Assembly: GCF_009617875.1 (NCBI RefSeq)
Contig: NZ_BLAV01000001.1
Coordinates: 1,240,001-1,304,000 of the forward strand
Length of the DNA stretch: 64,000 nucleotides
Source: Prolixibacter sp. NT017
Lineage (GTDB): Bacteria > Bacteroidota > Bacteroidia > Bacteroidales > Prolixibacteraceae
Direction: 5' to 3'
In this document: positions 46,301 to 52,880 of the stretch, piece by piece
Numbering within the stretch: position 1 is the first letter of the stretch
Layout of the letters: every line of letters starts with the position of its first letter
The notes under the pieces: model-generated
Told to the model about the DNA's origin: nothing
What the model saw: the letters and a program-made list of their open reading frames with translations, nothing else
Databases searched by the model: none
Position numbers and translations under genes: made by a program

Positions 46301-47044
46301 AGGTTTTATGATGCGGCACTCGGGAGGTGGAGTGTTGTTGATCCCAAATCTGAAGTCTCAAGACGTTGGAGCCCGTATGTATACGGTTTTGATAATCCCA
46401 TTAGATTTATTGATCCGGATGGGATGTTGGCTGGTGACCCTCAGAAGAAAGAACCAGGAATTTTTGAGCAAGCTGTTGCTTTTTATTTGAATTTGCTTAT
46501 GAAGGCAGGTCGTTCAGCCCCCCATCCAGGAAACACAAATTCAAGTCCGGGAGAGGATATGATTAGAGGATTTAATCAAACAATTATGATTATGGCTCCT
46601 GCACTTGATGCTGTTAATGTAACAGAGGATATTAACGCTAACGCTTCTTCAACTAGTGCGGACGATGCTGTTGAAACTGAGACGTCACCTGTAAAAAATG
46701 TAGAAAGTGGAGTTGGGGAATTGGGCAGTGATAAGGTGCAAGTTCCGACGGAAGCCTATAATAGAAGTAAACATTATGGAAGAACACCTACAGCGGCAGA
46801 TAGAAAAGTTTTAGGGGCAGAGAAAGATCAGGTTGTTGATCATACTATCCCGCTAGTGCAACATTATTATGAAGGAGATGGTAACGGGGGAAAGCCAGGC
46901 TACGCAATGACTCCAGGGGAAAGAAAAGCCTTTGCAAAAGATAGAACTAAAATGCAAAAACAATCTACAAGAGAATCAAATTCGCAGGGAGGAAAGATGT
47001 CCCACTATTCAAAACAACAAAAGAAGAAATATGGACTTGATTGA
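43334..47044 (+). CDS. RHS/YD-repeat protein (DUF6443 type) with C-terminal probable nuclease toxin
   Basis: 1236 aa with signal peptide (ends SLANV, ~25). Residues ~150-900 are YD repeats beginning with the DUF6443-like KTIGTVQYIDGLGRTKQTV. The RHS core (~920-1030) has LKDHLGNTRLEV, YYPFGM, YLYNGKELQDD, WYDYGARFYDAALGRW and ends DPDGML, the usual autoproteolysis/junction region. A linker (~1035-1125) precedes a ~110-residue variable tip with KDQVVDHTIPLVQHYYEGD, MTPGERKAFAKDRTKMQKQ and SNSQGGKMSHYS; the Asp-His and Asn/His residues suggest an HNH/Endo VII-type nuclease. The base composition also drops at the tip, as expected for swapped toxin modules. Confidence 0.88.
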   Translation: MSKKYINRFYLLLVLILSSNISLANVFQDYSVSWYFTDFMTSAVSGGGAVSVSIKNDTLDVRFSAGFASCPMKTGRIKDLNTTPALPDINLGLVANTYTAYIQSGGLYVSGPSGVPISGFNSEFVINLRNFVGITYQLTSTENYIFTREVQTAGVTHNSELTYDKTIGTVQYIDGLGRTKQTVRVGASPMGDDLVKPVRYDAVGREAMKFLAYPGENSDGSYVSADSVGQVGYYTGLYGSNDGTTAFAKTEYDGSPLNRVLKQGAPGYAWQPGQHPVKQAYGTNAANEVKLWKVTNGVLTDGGYYIAATLYKTTTWDENNTQSSNTSRTEEFKDKQGRIVMKVAWNGSTPSRTAYVYDDLGMLRFVLTPDAMADNTVSSSELADYCYQYTYDDRKRMIEKKLPGEGPVYMVYDNRDRLVASQDSNQRALGQWQFIKYDALNRPVMTGIKSLSDSRSSLQSYLDSYSGIYYEYSSTSGIGYTLSNSFSGKFGISESNLLSVTYYDGYSYPGCKTFNSSANVSGYSDSSGSSYYFDDVRGQVTGTRKKVLNGNELTTSGVWLLTTTYYDDRYRVIETLKDLYPQSSGNYEVTSSKYDFTGRVLQSKTLQAFLGNSNTVLETYSYDHMGRMTQIKYKLNSNAEVTLASLDYDEQGHLKRKTLHGAPGAGAQELNYSYNIRGWLSRINNPDVNPSSSSKEKWNMALYYDTTPSGLTANPQYNGNISGMVWNTPYNSGALSPTGKQGYGFIYDGLNRLTAADYGEGSSLTTNANANNVNISLYDQNGNIRNLSRSLKGTGTIDNLSYTYQGNQLKKVDDSANDNVGFTESVSQTTEYTYDGNGNLTTDANKGLTDIQYNYLNLPRKVIAGSQNITYIYTADGTKVEKIQPSGTALYYAGNFVYQGSSLKYILNEEGMVTTPSTPVYLYDLKDHLGNTRLEVNSSGTVTQQTDYYPFGMALKIAGSSDNKYLYNGKELQDDAIGNGTLDWYDYGARFYDAALGRWSVVDPKSEVSRRWSPYVYGFDNPIRFIDPDGMLAGDPQKKEPGIFEQAVAFYLNLLMKAGRSAPHPGNTNSSPGEDMIRGFNQTIMIMAPALDAVNVTEDINANASSTSADDAVETETSPVKNVESGVGELGSDKVQVPTEAYNRSKHYGRTPTAADRKVLGAEKDQVVDHTIPLVQHYYEGDGNGGKPGYAMTPGERKAFAKDRTKMQKQSTRESNSQGGKMSHYSKQQKKKYGLD

Positions 47045-47588
47045 TTATAAAACGTCTATTAGGGCACATTATGAGTCCTTTTGGAAAGCGAAAGCTACGG
47101 AAAAAAGGTGGTTGGATGGTCCCTATCAAAAATTGCCAAATGAATTTTGTATCTTAGAGTTTGAACCGACGGAGAGAAGAAAGATGTGGACCTATGCAAC
47201 ATGCTGCATGTCTCAGATGGATGATAAAAACCCCATTGAGCTACATCTTTTTTCAAAAGAGAAAGACGATACTTATATTGAGTTGTTAACTATTGTTGCC
47301 TATTATCATAGAACAAACAATTTCTTGGATCTATGGCATACAGTAAATTTTGGTAGACCTTTGGTTGAGAAATCGACCTGTTCTTATGGTTTGATTTCTT
47401 TACCCTATTTAGATGGGCCGAACCTTGAAAATTCAGATATTAAAAAAAATGTTAAGTTTTACTGGCTTATCCCAATTACTAAAAGGGAAAGAGATTTTAA
47501 ATTTGAAAATGGGATAGACTCCTTGGAGGAAGCTTTTGAAAAAAATAGTTTTGACTATTTAGATCTCTATAGAAAAAGTGTTATTTAG
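47031..47588 (+). CDS. SUFU-family immunity protein
   Basis: 185 aa from the ATG at 47031, which overlaps the toxin gene's last 14 bp; the longer frame to 46932 is ignored because it lies wholly within toxin coding sequence. Family features of suppressor-of-fused proteins are strong: MWTYATCCMSQ, ELHLFSKEKDD, LLTIVAYYHRT, LDLWHTVNFGRPLVEKSTCSYGLISLPYLDGPNLE and FYWLIPITKRERDFKFENG, then FDYLDLYRKSVI. Bacterial SUFU proteins are known immunity proteins of polymorphic toxins. Cytoplasmic, it would protect the producer by binding the RHS tip nuclease. Confidence 0.9.
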   Translation: MDLIDYKTSIRAHYESFWKAKATEKRWLDGPYQKLPNEFCILEFEPTERRKMWTYATCCMSQMDDKNPIELHLFSKEKDDTYIELLTIVAYYHRTNNFLDLWHTVNFGRPLVEKSTCSYGLISLPYLDGPNLENSDIKKNVKFYWLIPITKRERDFKFENGIDSLEEAFEKNSFDYLDLYRKSVI

Positions 47589-47593
47589 TGATA

Positions 47594-47625
47594 AGAAGCC
47601 TCTCATTAATGGGAGGCTTCTTTAA
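47594..47625 (+). terminator. Terminator of RHS-immunity transcript
   Basis: Stem GAAGCCTC/GAGGCTTC (47595-47602 with 47613-47620), 10-nt loop, then TTTAAC. It is 6 bp past the SUFU stop codon. Confidence 0.8.
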
Positions 47626-47860
47626 CAAAAAAAACCGAAACATTAATTGAAAAAGTAGATAATTATGCCGACAAGAAAAGGGTATTTATTAACGATGTGT
47701 TGGCTATTGACACTTGGCACTTGAGACGAAAAGATTTGTGTAGTTGTCTAAAATTTTGTTTGTTAGTGAGCTATGGTTTTATCAGTTGTGAGTAATCATT
47801 AGTATAGGGCTATTTGGTAGAAAAATAATCTATTATCGAAAAATGGCCGATTTTTACAAA

Positions 47861-48018
47861 GAAATTTCCAGTTATACAAAAGCTCAATAATAGAGATATT
47901 TTTATGAAAGGCAGGGTAACCATTCCTGTATTTTGGGTATTAATAAATAGTTGAATTATCTGTGGCGGATGAACCATATCTTTTTTCTTTTCATTTGGAG
48001 AGAACCACCGAATAAACC
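47861..48018 (+). repeat. 158-bp direct repeat, copy 1
   Basis: Aligns without gaps to 48363-48520 (constant offset 502 bp). The last ~75 bp, from CTGTGGCGGATGAACCA to GAATAAACC, is almost identical in the two copies; the first half is more diverged. Copy 1 has no gene directly after it. Confidence 0.8.
47915..47944 (+). promoter_or_regulatory. Bipartite motif, copy C
   Basis: GGTAACCA, 14 nt, GTATTAAT, inside direct-repeat copy 1. It is the best consensus copy of the four. Confidence 0.5.
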
Positions 48019-48075
48019 CTGCGGTCTCATCCCAGTATTTAAAGCTGCAACCCGTTCGCCCTGGCAAAAGGTTGC

Positions 48076-48259
48076 AACTGCCGGTGTCGGATCCTTATAA
48101 CCATCTTCCAAAGAATAAGGTAACCATTTGTGAAAAAACCTTCTAAGGTTTTGCGTCAGATCCTTATAACCTTTTTCCGAAAAAGGTTCGTACCATTTGG
48201 AGCTGATCCTTACAAGGTTTTTGGTCTTGTCCTTATATGGTTTTGGAGAGGGGAGCTGA
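48076..48259 (+). repeat. Array 1: eight degenerate 23-bp units
   Basis: Units start at 48076, 48099, 48122, 48145, 48168, 48191, 48214 and 48237. Boundaries read like CCTTAT|AACC, AAGGT|AACCAT, CTTCT|AAGGT, i.e. short palindromes centred on TA; the middle ~11 nt vary. Unit 1 matches unit 1 of array 2 (62777) at 18 of 23 positions, and units 2, 6, 7 and 8 also correspond. Two stronger hairpins occur: AAAACCTT/AAGGTTTT (48136-48153) and AACCTTTTT/AAAAAGGTT (48168-48188). Confidence 0.75.
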
Positions 48260-48362
48260 ATGGAACCGGTGCAATTGACAACCTGGGAAACATATACAAA
48301 GAGTCGTATTCCCGGGGGGTGAAGATAAAAGGTAGCTAATGCTTTCATCTTTTCTTTAAAAT

Positions 48363-48520
48363 GAAATTTCAGGTTGTACAACAGTCCAAATAATGAGATT
48401 TTTTAACAAAAACGGGGGTAACAATTCCTGTCTTTTGGGTATTAATAGATAGTTGCGTTGTCTGTGGCGGATGAACCAACTCTTTTTTCTTTTCATTTGG
48501 AGAGAACCACCGAATAAACC
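48363..48520 (+). repeat. 158-bp direct repeat, copy 2 (pilin operon upstream region)
   Basis: The second copy ends 8 bp before the pilin ATG, so it contains the operon's 5' leader and probably its promoter. It includes the bipartite motif at 48417-48446. Confidence 0.8.
48417..48446 (+). promoter_or_regulatory. Bipartite motif, copy D (pilin operon)
   Basis: GGTAACAA, 14 nt, GTATTAAT, 112 bp upstream of the pseudopilin start. Candidate operator of the secretion operon. Confidence 0.5.
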
Positions 48521-48528
48521 AAAATACG

Positions 48529-48945
48529 ATGAACAAATTTTCCATCACCTCAAGGAAGCTGAAAGGCTTTACATTGCCGGAACTGTTAGTTGTTCTGGTC
48601 ATTATCGGCATCTTGTTGCTGATTGCATTGCCTAACCTGATGCCGCTGATATCCAGGGCAAAAAGTACGGAGGCGCAGATGCAGTTGAACCATCTGTATA
48701 CATTGGAAAAGAATTATTTCTACCTGCATTCGAAATACACGAATGAGATTGACCAACTCGATTTTGTACAGGAGAAACTGGTCACCGACGGAGGGAATGC
48801 CAATTACCAGATAACTATTACCGAGGCAACGGCCAATACCTTCAAGGCGAAAGCTACGGCCGTGGTTGATTTCGATGGTGACGGCGTATTCAATGTCTGG
48901 GAGATTGACCAGGATAATAACCTGAAACAGGTCACCAAGGATTGA
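48529..48945 (+). CDS. gspG: Major pseudopilin (GspG-like)
   Basis: 138 aa. Type III/IV prepilin leader RKLKG|FTLPELLVVLVIIG: cleavage after Gly13, Phe14 at +1 and Glu18 at +5, followed by the hydrophobic N-terminal helix. The C-terminal globular part ends with an acidic DFDGDGVFNVWEID loop, like the calcium site that stabilises GspG. It should polymerise into the secretion pseudopilus. First gene of the operon; its TGA overlaps the peptidase ATG (TGATG). Confidence 0.92.
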   Translation: MNKFSITSRKLKGFTLPELLVVLVIIGILLLIALPNLMPLISRAKSTEAQMQLNHLYTLEKNYFYLHSKYTNEIDQLDFVQEKLVTDGGNANYQITITEATANTFKAKATAVVDFDGDGVFNVWEIDQDNNLKQVTKD

Positions 48946-49475
48946 TGGTTGGGTTGCTGTTGTTATCGGTTCTCTTTTTGCTTCTCATTGCCGTATCTGA
49001 TTTCCGTACCCGGGAAATACCGGTTTTGTTACTGTTGGCAGCGTTCATACTCTCCGCCGGGATACGTTATTTGCTGGTCGGAAAAGAGTTGTTTTGGGAA
49101 GGGCCGGTTAATCTGGTGGCTATCGGGTTACAGGTATTCGTTTTGTGGGCCTGGATACGGTTTGGGAAAAAGAACAGCGGCGATCTGTTTTCGGGTTTTG
49201 GCCCGGCAGATGTGGTGATGCTCATCATCATCGGGGTAAACTTTACGCTCGCCGGTTACCTGGTGTTCATTTCGTTGGTTAGCTTTTTAACGCTGCTTGT
49301 ATGGATAATCGTGACCAGGATAAGTAAGTCAATAGATGCCACAATACCGTTTGCCGGATTTCTGGCAGCCGGGCTGATTATATACCAATTTTCCCTGCTA
49401 TGGATGGGAACGAAAGTCGATTGGGTCGACCTATACATTGGAAAGGTGATTTATGGATTATCAGGAAGTTTTTGA
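48945..49475 (+). CDS. A24 prepilin peptidase, short form with GPAD motif
   Basis: 176 aa from ATG 48945 (the frame can also open at TTG 48942). About six membrane helices. The first catalytic aspartate is Asp19 in SDFRTREIP, matching TFPP/preflagellin peptidases. The second is Asp89 in GFGPADVVM; the usual G-x-G-D is here G-P-A-D. The N-terminal cysteine/methyltransferase domain of PilD is absent, so it would cleave but not N-methylate pseudopilins. Overlaps gspE by 23 bp. Confidence 0.85.
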   Translation: MVGLLLLSVLFLLLIAVSDFRTREIPVLLLLAAFILSAGIRYLLVGKELFWEGPVNLVAIGLQVFVLWAWIRFGKKNSGDLFSGFGPADVVMLIIIGVNFTLAGYLVFISLVSFLTLLVWIIVTRISKSIDATIPFAGFLAAGLIIYQFSLLWMGTKVDWVDLYIGKVIYGLSGSF

Positions 49476-50877
49476 ATTAAGTACCGAACACCGGCAGTTG
49501 TTATCGACGGCCCAGGCATGGTATCTCCGGATTATTCCGGCGGGACACACCAATGGTAAGCTTCATTTCTTTTATGAGGAGGAGAAAGATGTTGCGCAAC
49601 TGCAAAACGAGCTGGAGGTATTGCTGGGCAAAGAGGTGGCGTTAAAACCGGTGCCATCGGATTGGATTACCCGGCAACTGAACCGGCACTATCCCAATAA
49701 TCACCAACGGAAGAATGTAGAATGGCTCAATTCCCAATCGAAGGATCTGTTGTCGATGATCCTGGAGGAAGCGGCCAAAATCAAGAGCAGTGATATTCAC
49801 CTGGAACCTTACGAGGAGCGGTGCCGGGTCCGGTTCCGCATCGACGGCAAGCTGGTAGAGCGGTATGTGATACCTACTACCGAATATCCGGCCATTGTGA
49901 ATAAAATTAAGATCAAATCGCATCTGGATATCTCTGAAAAGCGGCTGCCACAGGATGGGCGTATCATTTACGAGCAGGGAGGAGTCAAGTTCGATTTAAG
50001 GGTGTCGGTGTTACCCACCTTGTATGGCGAAAAAGTCGTGTTGCGTTTGCTGAACCGCGATGCTACTCAGATCCAAATTGACCGGTTGGGATTTAGCGAA
50101 GTACAATTGTCTAAATACCTGGAAGGAATAAAAAATCCCAACGGATTGATTTTGATTAGCGGACCGACCGGCTCGGGTAAAACCACAACGTTATATGCTA
50201 CGCTGAAGTTGCTGAACCGCAATGAAACGAACATTTTAACCATCGAGGACCCGATTGAATATATGCTGGAAGGCATTAACCAGGTTCAGTTGAAGGAGGC
50301 CATCGGGTTAACGTTTGGCAGTGCGCTCCGCACTTTCCTGCGACAAGACCCGGATATTATCATGGTCGGTGAGATTCGCGACGGAGATACGGCCCAAATG
50401 GCAGTTCGGGCGGCGCTGACCGGCCATCTGGTTTTATCGACAGTACACACGAATTCTGCATGGGGTACCATTTCCCGGTTAATCGATATGGGGATTCCTC
50501 CTTACCTGATTTCTTCCACCGTAAAGTTGAGTATCGCGCAGCGGCTGGTACGTAAACTTTGTCCGCACTGCAAAAAAGAAGAAGCGTTTAGAGCAACCGA
50601 TGTACGTTGGAACTACCGGCCGGAAGTTTTCCCGGAAAGCCATTTTACGGCTGCGGGATGTCCTGAGTGTTTTTATACGGGGTATCACGGGCGTATTGCC
50701 GTGTACGAGGTGATTACGATTGATGATGATCTGCGGGAGATGATTCGCAGGAATGAATTGAATGCAACCGAATATCATGAGAAGGAGAAAATTAAAACAT
50801 TGTCTGATCAAGCCTTTCAATTACTGGTCGATGGAACGACTTCCCTGGAAGAGGTGTATTCCATTCTTTCCGGTTGA
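49453..50877 (+). CDS. gspE: Type II secretion / T4P assembly ATPase (GspE)
   Basis: 474 aa AAA+ ATPase. N-terminal N2 domain (~60-180, SKDLLSMILEEAAKIKSSDIHLEPYEERCRVRFRIDG), Walker A GPTGSGKTTTLYATL with Lys243, Asp box and His box (EDPIEYMLEGINQVQ, LSTVHTN), Walker B GEIRD. A tetracysteine zinc module (C370-x2-C373 ... C403-x2-C406) is present as in GspE/PilB. The N1 domain is reduced. It powers pseudopilus extension at the inner membrane with GspL and GspF. Confidence 0.95.
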   Translation: MDYQEVFELSTEHRQLLSTAQAWYLRIIPAGHTNGKLHFFYEEEKDVAQLQNELEVLLGKEVALKPVPSDWITRQLNRHYPNNHQRKNVEWLNSQSKDLLSMILEEAAKIKSSDIHLEPYEERCRVRFRIDGKLVERYVIPTTEYPAIVNKIKIKSHLDISEKRLPQDGRIIYEQGGVKFDLRVSVLPTLYGEKVVLRLLNRDATQIQIDRLGFSEVQLSKYLEGIKNPNGLILISGPTGSGKTTTLYATLKLLNRNETNILTIEDPIEYMLEGINQVQLKEAIGLTFGSALRTFLRQDPDIIMVGEIRDGDTAQMAVRAALTGHLVLSTVHTNSAWGTISRLIDMGIPPYLISSTVKLSIAQRLVRKLCPHCKKEEAFRATDVRWNYRPEVFPESHFTAAGCPECFYTGYHGRIAVYEVITIDDDLREMIRRNELNATEYHEKEKIKTLSDQAFQLLVDGTTSLEEVYSILSG

Positions 50878-50959
50878 GCAAACTGCAGAAGAAGAAAATG
50901 AAAAGAACACAAGATTAAACCTGGTGCAGATAGAATCTGTACTGAACTGATCCCGATAT

Positions 50960-52870
50960 ATGAATTTACGACAACGCTTTTTTTTACTGTTACCCCTGAT
51001 GATGCTGGTTTTGGTTTTCATGGCGAGGCCAGTAACTGTACTTGGACAAACGGAGAACACACCGGTCATTCAATTACTGGATTCGTTATCCAATAAAATT
51101 CCGGCGCTCAATGAGAACATCGATATCACGGTTAATGCTACCCCGGTGCAGGAATTTTTACGAGGAGTTGCCAACCAAACGGGCCTGAACATCAACATCG
51201 ATCCGACGCTCAATTTTACGGTCACCAACAATTTCGTTCACGTCAGGGTACGGGATATTTTACAATTCCTGGTTGATAATTATGACATTGATCTTCAGGC
51301 GGCAGGCAGTATCATCAATATCCGAAAGAACAAGCACTCGCCGGTACCCCTTTCCGACAGGTTAAAAGTAGAGTTGGATACGCTCTCCCACCATGTCAAT
51401 ATGTCGATTGAGCAGGTTCCGATACAGGACCTGGCCAAAGAAATTACCCGGAAAACAGGCAATAACATTGTTGTGACGCCGGAGCTTAGTAAAAAAGTCA
51501 TTAGTTCCTATATCCAGAATATGCCCCTGACCGATGCGATGGATAAGCTGGGAATGGAGAACAGTTTTACGGTGACCAAAACGGATGGTGGTTTTTATGT
51601 CTGGGAACCCAAAGAGACAAAGAGACCGACAGCCATACGCACTCCGCATCCACCAGGGCGAAATGTCCATTCTGTTGCTGACGGAACCATTGATATTGAG
51701 GCGTTAACAAAAGATTCAGTGAAAATACATACGGCCAACGCCTCGTTAGACAAGGTGGTGGAAAAACTGTTTGATGTATGTCATCAACCTTACAAATTGT
51801 TGGGACCGTTGACAGCTAAAGTGTCGATTGATTATGATCGCATCTCGTTTGCTTCGCTGATTGATGAATTGTTTGCAGGCACTGATGCGACGTTTAAAAT
51901 TGTTGACGGTCGTTATTGGATAGGGAAACGGAATATTGATGCTTTACAGGATGTGAAGATGATTCAGCTAAAATACCGTACGGTTGATTCGTTAGTTCAA
52001 ATTATTCCGTTGCAGCTAAAAACCGGTGTGGAGATAAAGGAGTATCCCGATATCAATAGTATTATTCTCTCGGGTCCGCAGGAACGGGTTAATCGTCTGG
52101 CCACGTTTATTCATCAGGTCGATAAGTTGATCCCTGTAATCCTGATTGAAGTATTGATTATCGATAATAAAAACAGCAAAGCGCTGGCCACTGGAATTAC
52201 CGCTGGTTTATCCGATAAGCCTGTCACGACCAAGGGAACTGTTTTTCCATCGGTTGATATGACCCTGAGTTCGAAAGCGATTAATAATTTGATTGATGGA
52301 CTGAACGGCTTTGGTTGGGTGAACCTGGGAAAAGTGAAGTCGAACTTTTATATGACGCTGAAAGCACTGGAGGAAGACGGGGTGATCGATCTTCGGTCTA
52401 CACCGCAATTATCCACGCTGAATGGACACAAAGCCACGATGAGTATCGGAAATACCGAATACTACAAGGAAGAGATGAATACCATTTACGGTTCCATCAA
52501 CACGCAGTCGCAGGTGGCCACCACTTATAAACCTGTCAATGCAGAGTTGGCGCTAACCATCCGCCCGATTGTGGCGGGCAACGATGAAGTGACCCTCGAT
52601 ATCAAAGTGGAGCAATCGGATTTTACCAGTCGTATTTCTGAATATGCACCTCCCGGAAAGGTCTCGCGCAAATTCGAATCCCTCATCCGGGTAAAGGATC
52701 AGGAAATGATTTTGTTGGGAGGACTGGAAGAGAAGGAAGTGAAGGATACCCGAAGTGGACTGCCACTCCTGGCTAGAATACCGATCATTAGGTGGTTATT
52801 TTCGAGCCGGAATAAATCCAATACAAAGTCGAAACTGGATCTGTTTATCAAACCGACGATCATTAAATAA
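50960..52870 (+). CDS. gspD: Secretin (GspD/PilQ family)
   Basis: 636 aa, signal peptide (ends VLGQT, ~residue 32). An STN-like N0 domain (~48-115) and N1-type repeats follow, including a second STN-like segment (~145-200) and a third at ~255-320. Then N-domain QLKYRTVDSLVQIIPLQL and the secretin core from ~390, with VEVLIIDNKNSKA-like (LIEVLIIDNK), GDTPQ-type RSTPQLSTLNGHKA and the C-terminal LLGGLEEKEVKD...LLARIPIIRWLFSSR. It forms the outer-membrane channel. No pilotin gene was recognised, although the FN3 or MORN lipoproteins downstream are possible candidates. Confidence 0.94.
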   Translation: MNLRQRFFLLLPLMMLVLVFMARPVTVLGQTENTPVIQLLDSLSNKIPALNENIDITVNATPVQEFLRGVANQTGLNINIDPTLNFTVTNNFVHVRVRDILQFLVDNYDIDLQAAGSIINIRKNKHSPVPLSDRLKVELDTLSHHVNMSIEQVPIQDLAKEITRKTGNNIVVTPELSKKVISSYIQNMPLTDAMDKLGMENSFTVTKTDGGFYVWEPKETKRPTAIRTPHPPGRNVHSVADGTIDIEALTKDSVKIHTANASLDKVVEKLFDVCHQPYKLLGPLTAKVSIDYDRISFASLIDELFAGTDATFKIVDGRYWIGKRNIDALQDVKMIQLKYRTVDSLVQIIPLQLKTGVEIKEYPDINSIILSGPQERVNRLATFIHQVDKLIPVILIEVLIIDNKNSKALATGITAGLSDKPVTTKGTVFPSVDMTLSSKAINNLIDGLNGFGWVNLGKVKSNFYMTLKALEEDGVIDLRSTPQLSTLNGHKATMSIGNTEYYKEEMNTIYGSINTQSQVATTYKPVNAELALTIRPIVAGNDEVTLDIKVEQSDFTSRISEYAPPGKVSRKFESLIRVKDQEMILLGGLEEKEVKDTRSGLPLLARIPIIRWLFSSRNKSNTKSKLDLFIKPTIIK

Positions 52871-52880
52871 GGAAGACGTT

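Larger units (their letters stand above)
47589..48528 (+). other. 940-bp repeat-rich intergenic region before pilin operon
   Basis: Holds, in order: a terminator for the immunity gene, unassigned AT-rich DNA (47626-47860), direct-repeat copy 1, an eight-unit 23-bp array, a short stretch resembling RHS coding sequence (48255-48339), and direct-repeat copy 2 leading into the pilin gene. Open frames here, including a minus frame 47956-48381 with a 23-residue GYKD period, follow the repeats and do not look like genes. Confidence 0.65.

Noticed and set aside
46932..47030. 33 extra N-terminal residues for the SUFU protein
   Set aside because: They lie wholly inside toxin coding sequence in another frame, and SUFU homology starts after Met at 47031.
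43334..47044. T9SS sorting domain in the RHS proteins
   Set aside because: The C-terminus ends in the toxin tip; no beta-strand-rich GxxG...K(L/I) sorting tail is visible.
47956..48381. Minus-strand 141-aa frame with a 23-residue GYKD period
   Set aside because: The period is the 23-bp array read as protein (three units = 23 codons); no start context, signal or family match, and it overlaps the direct repeat.
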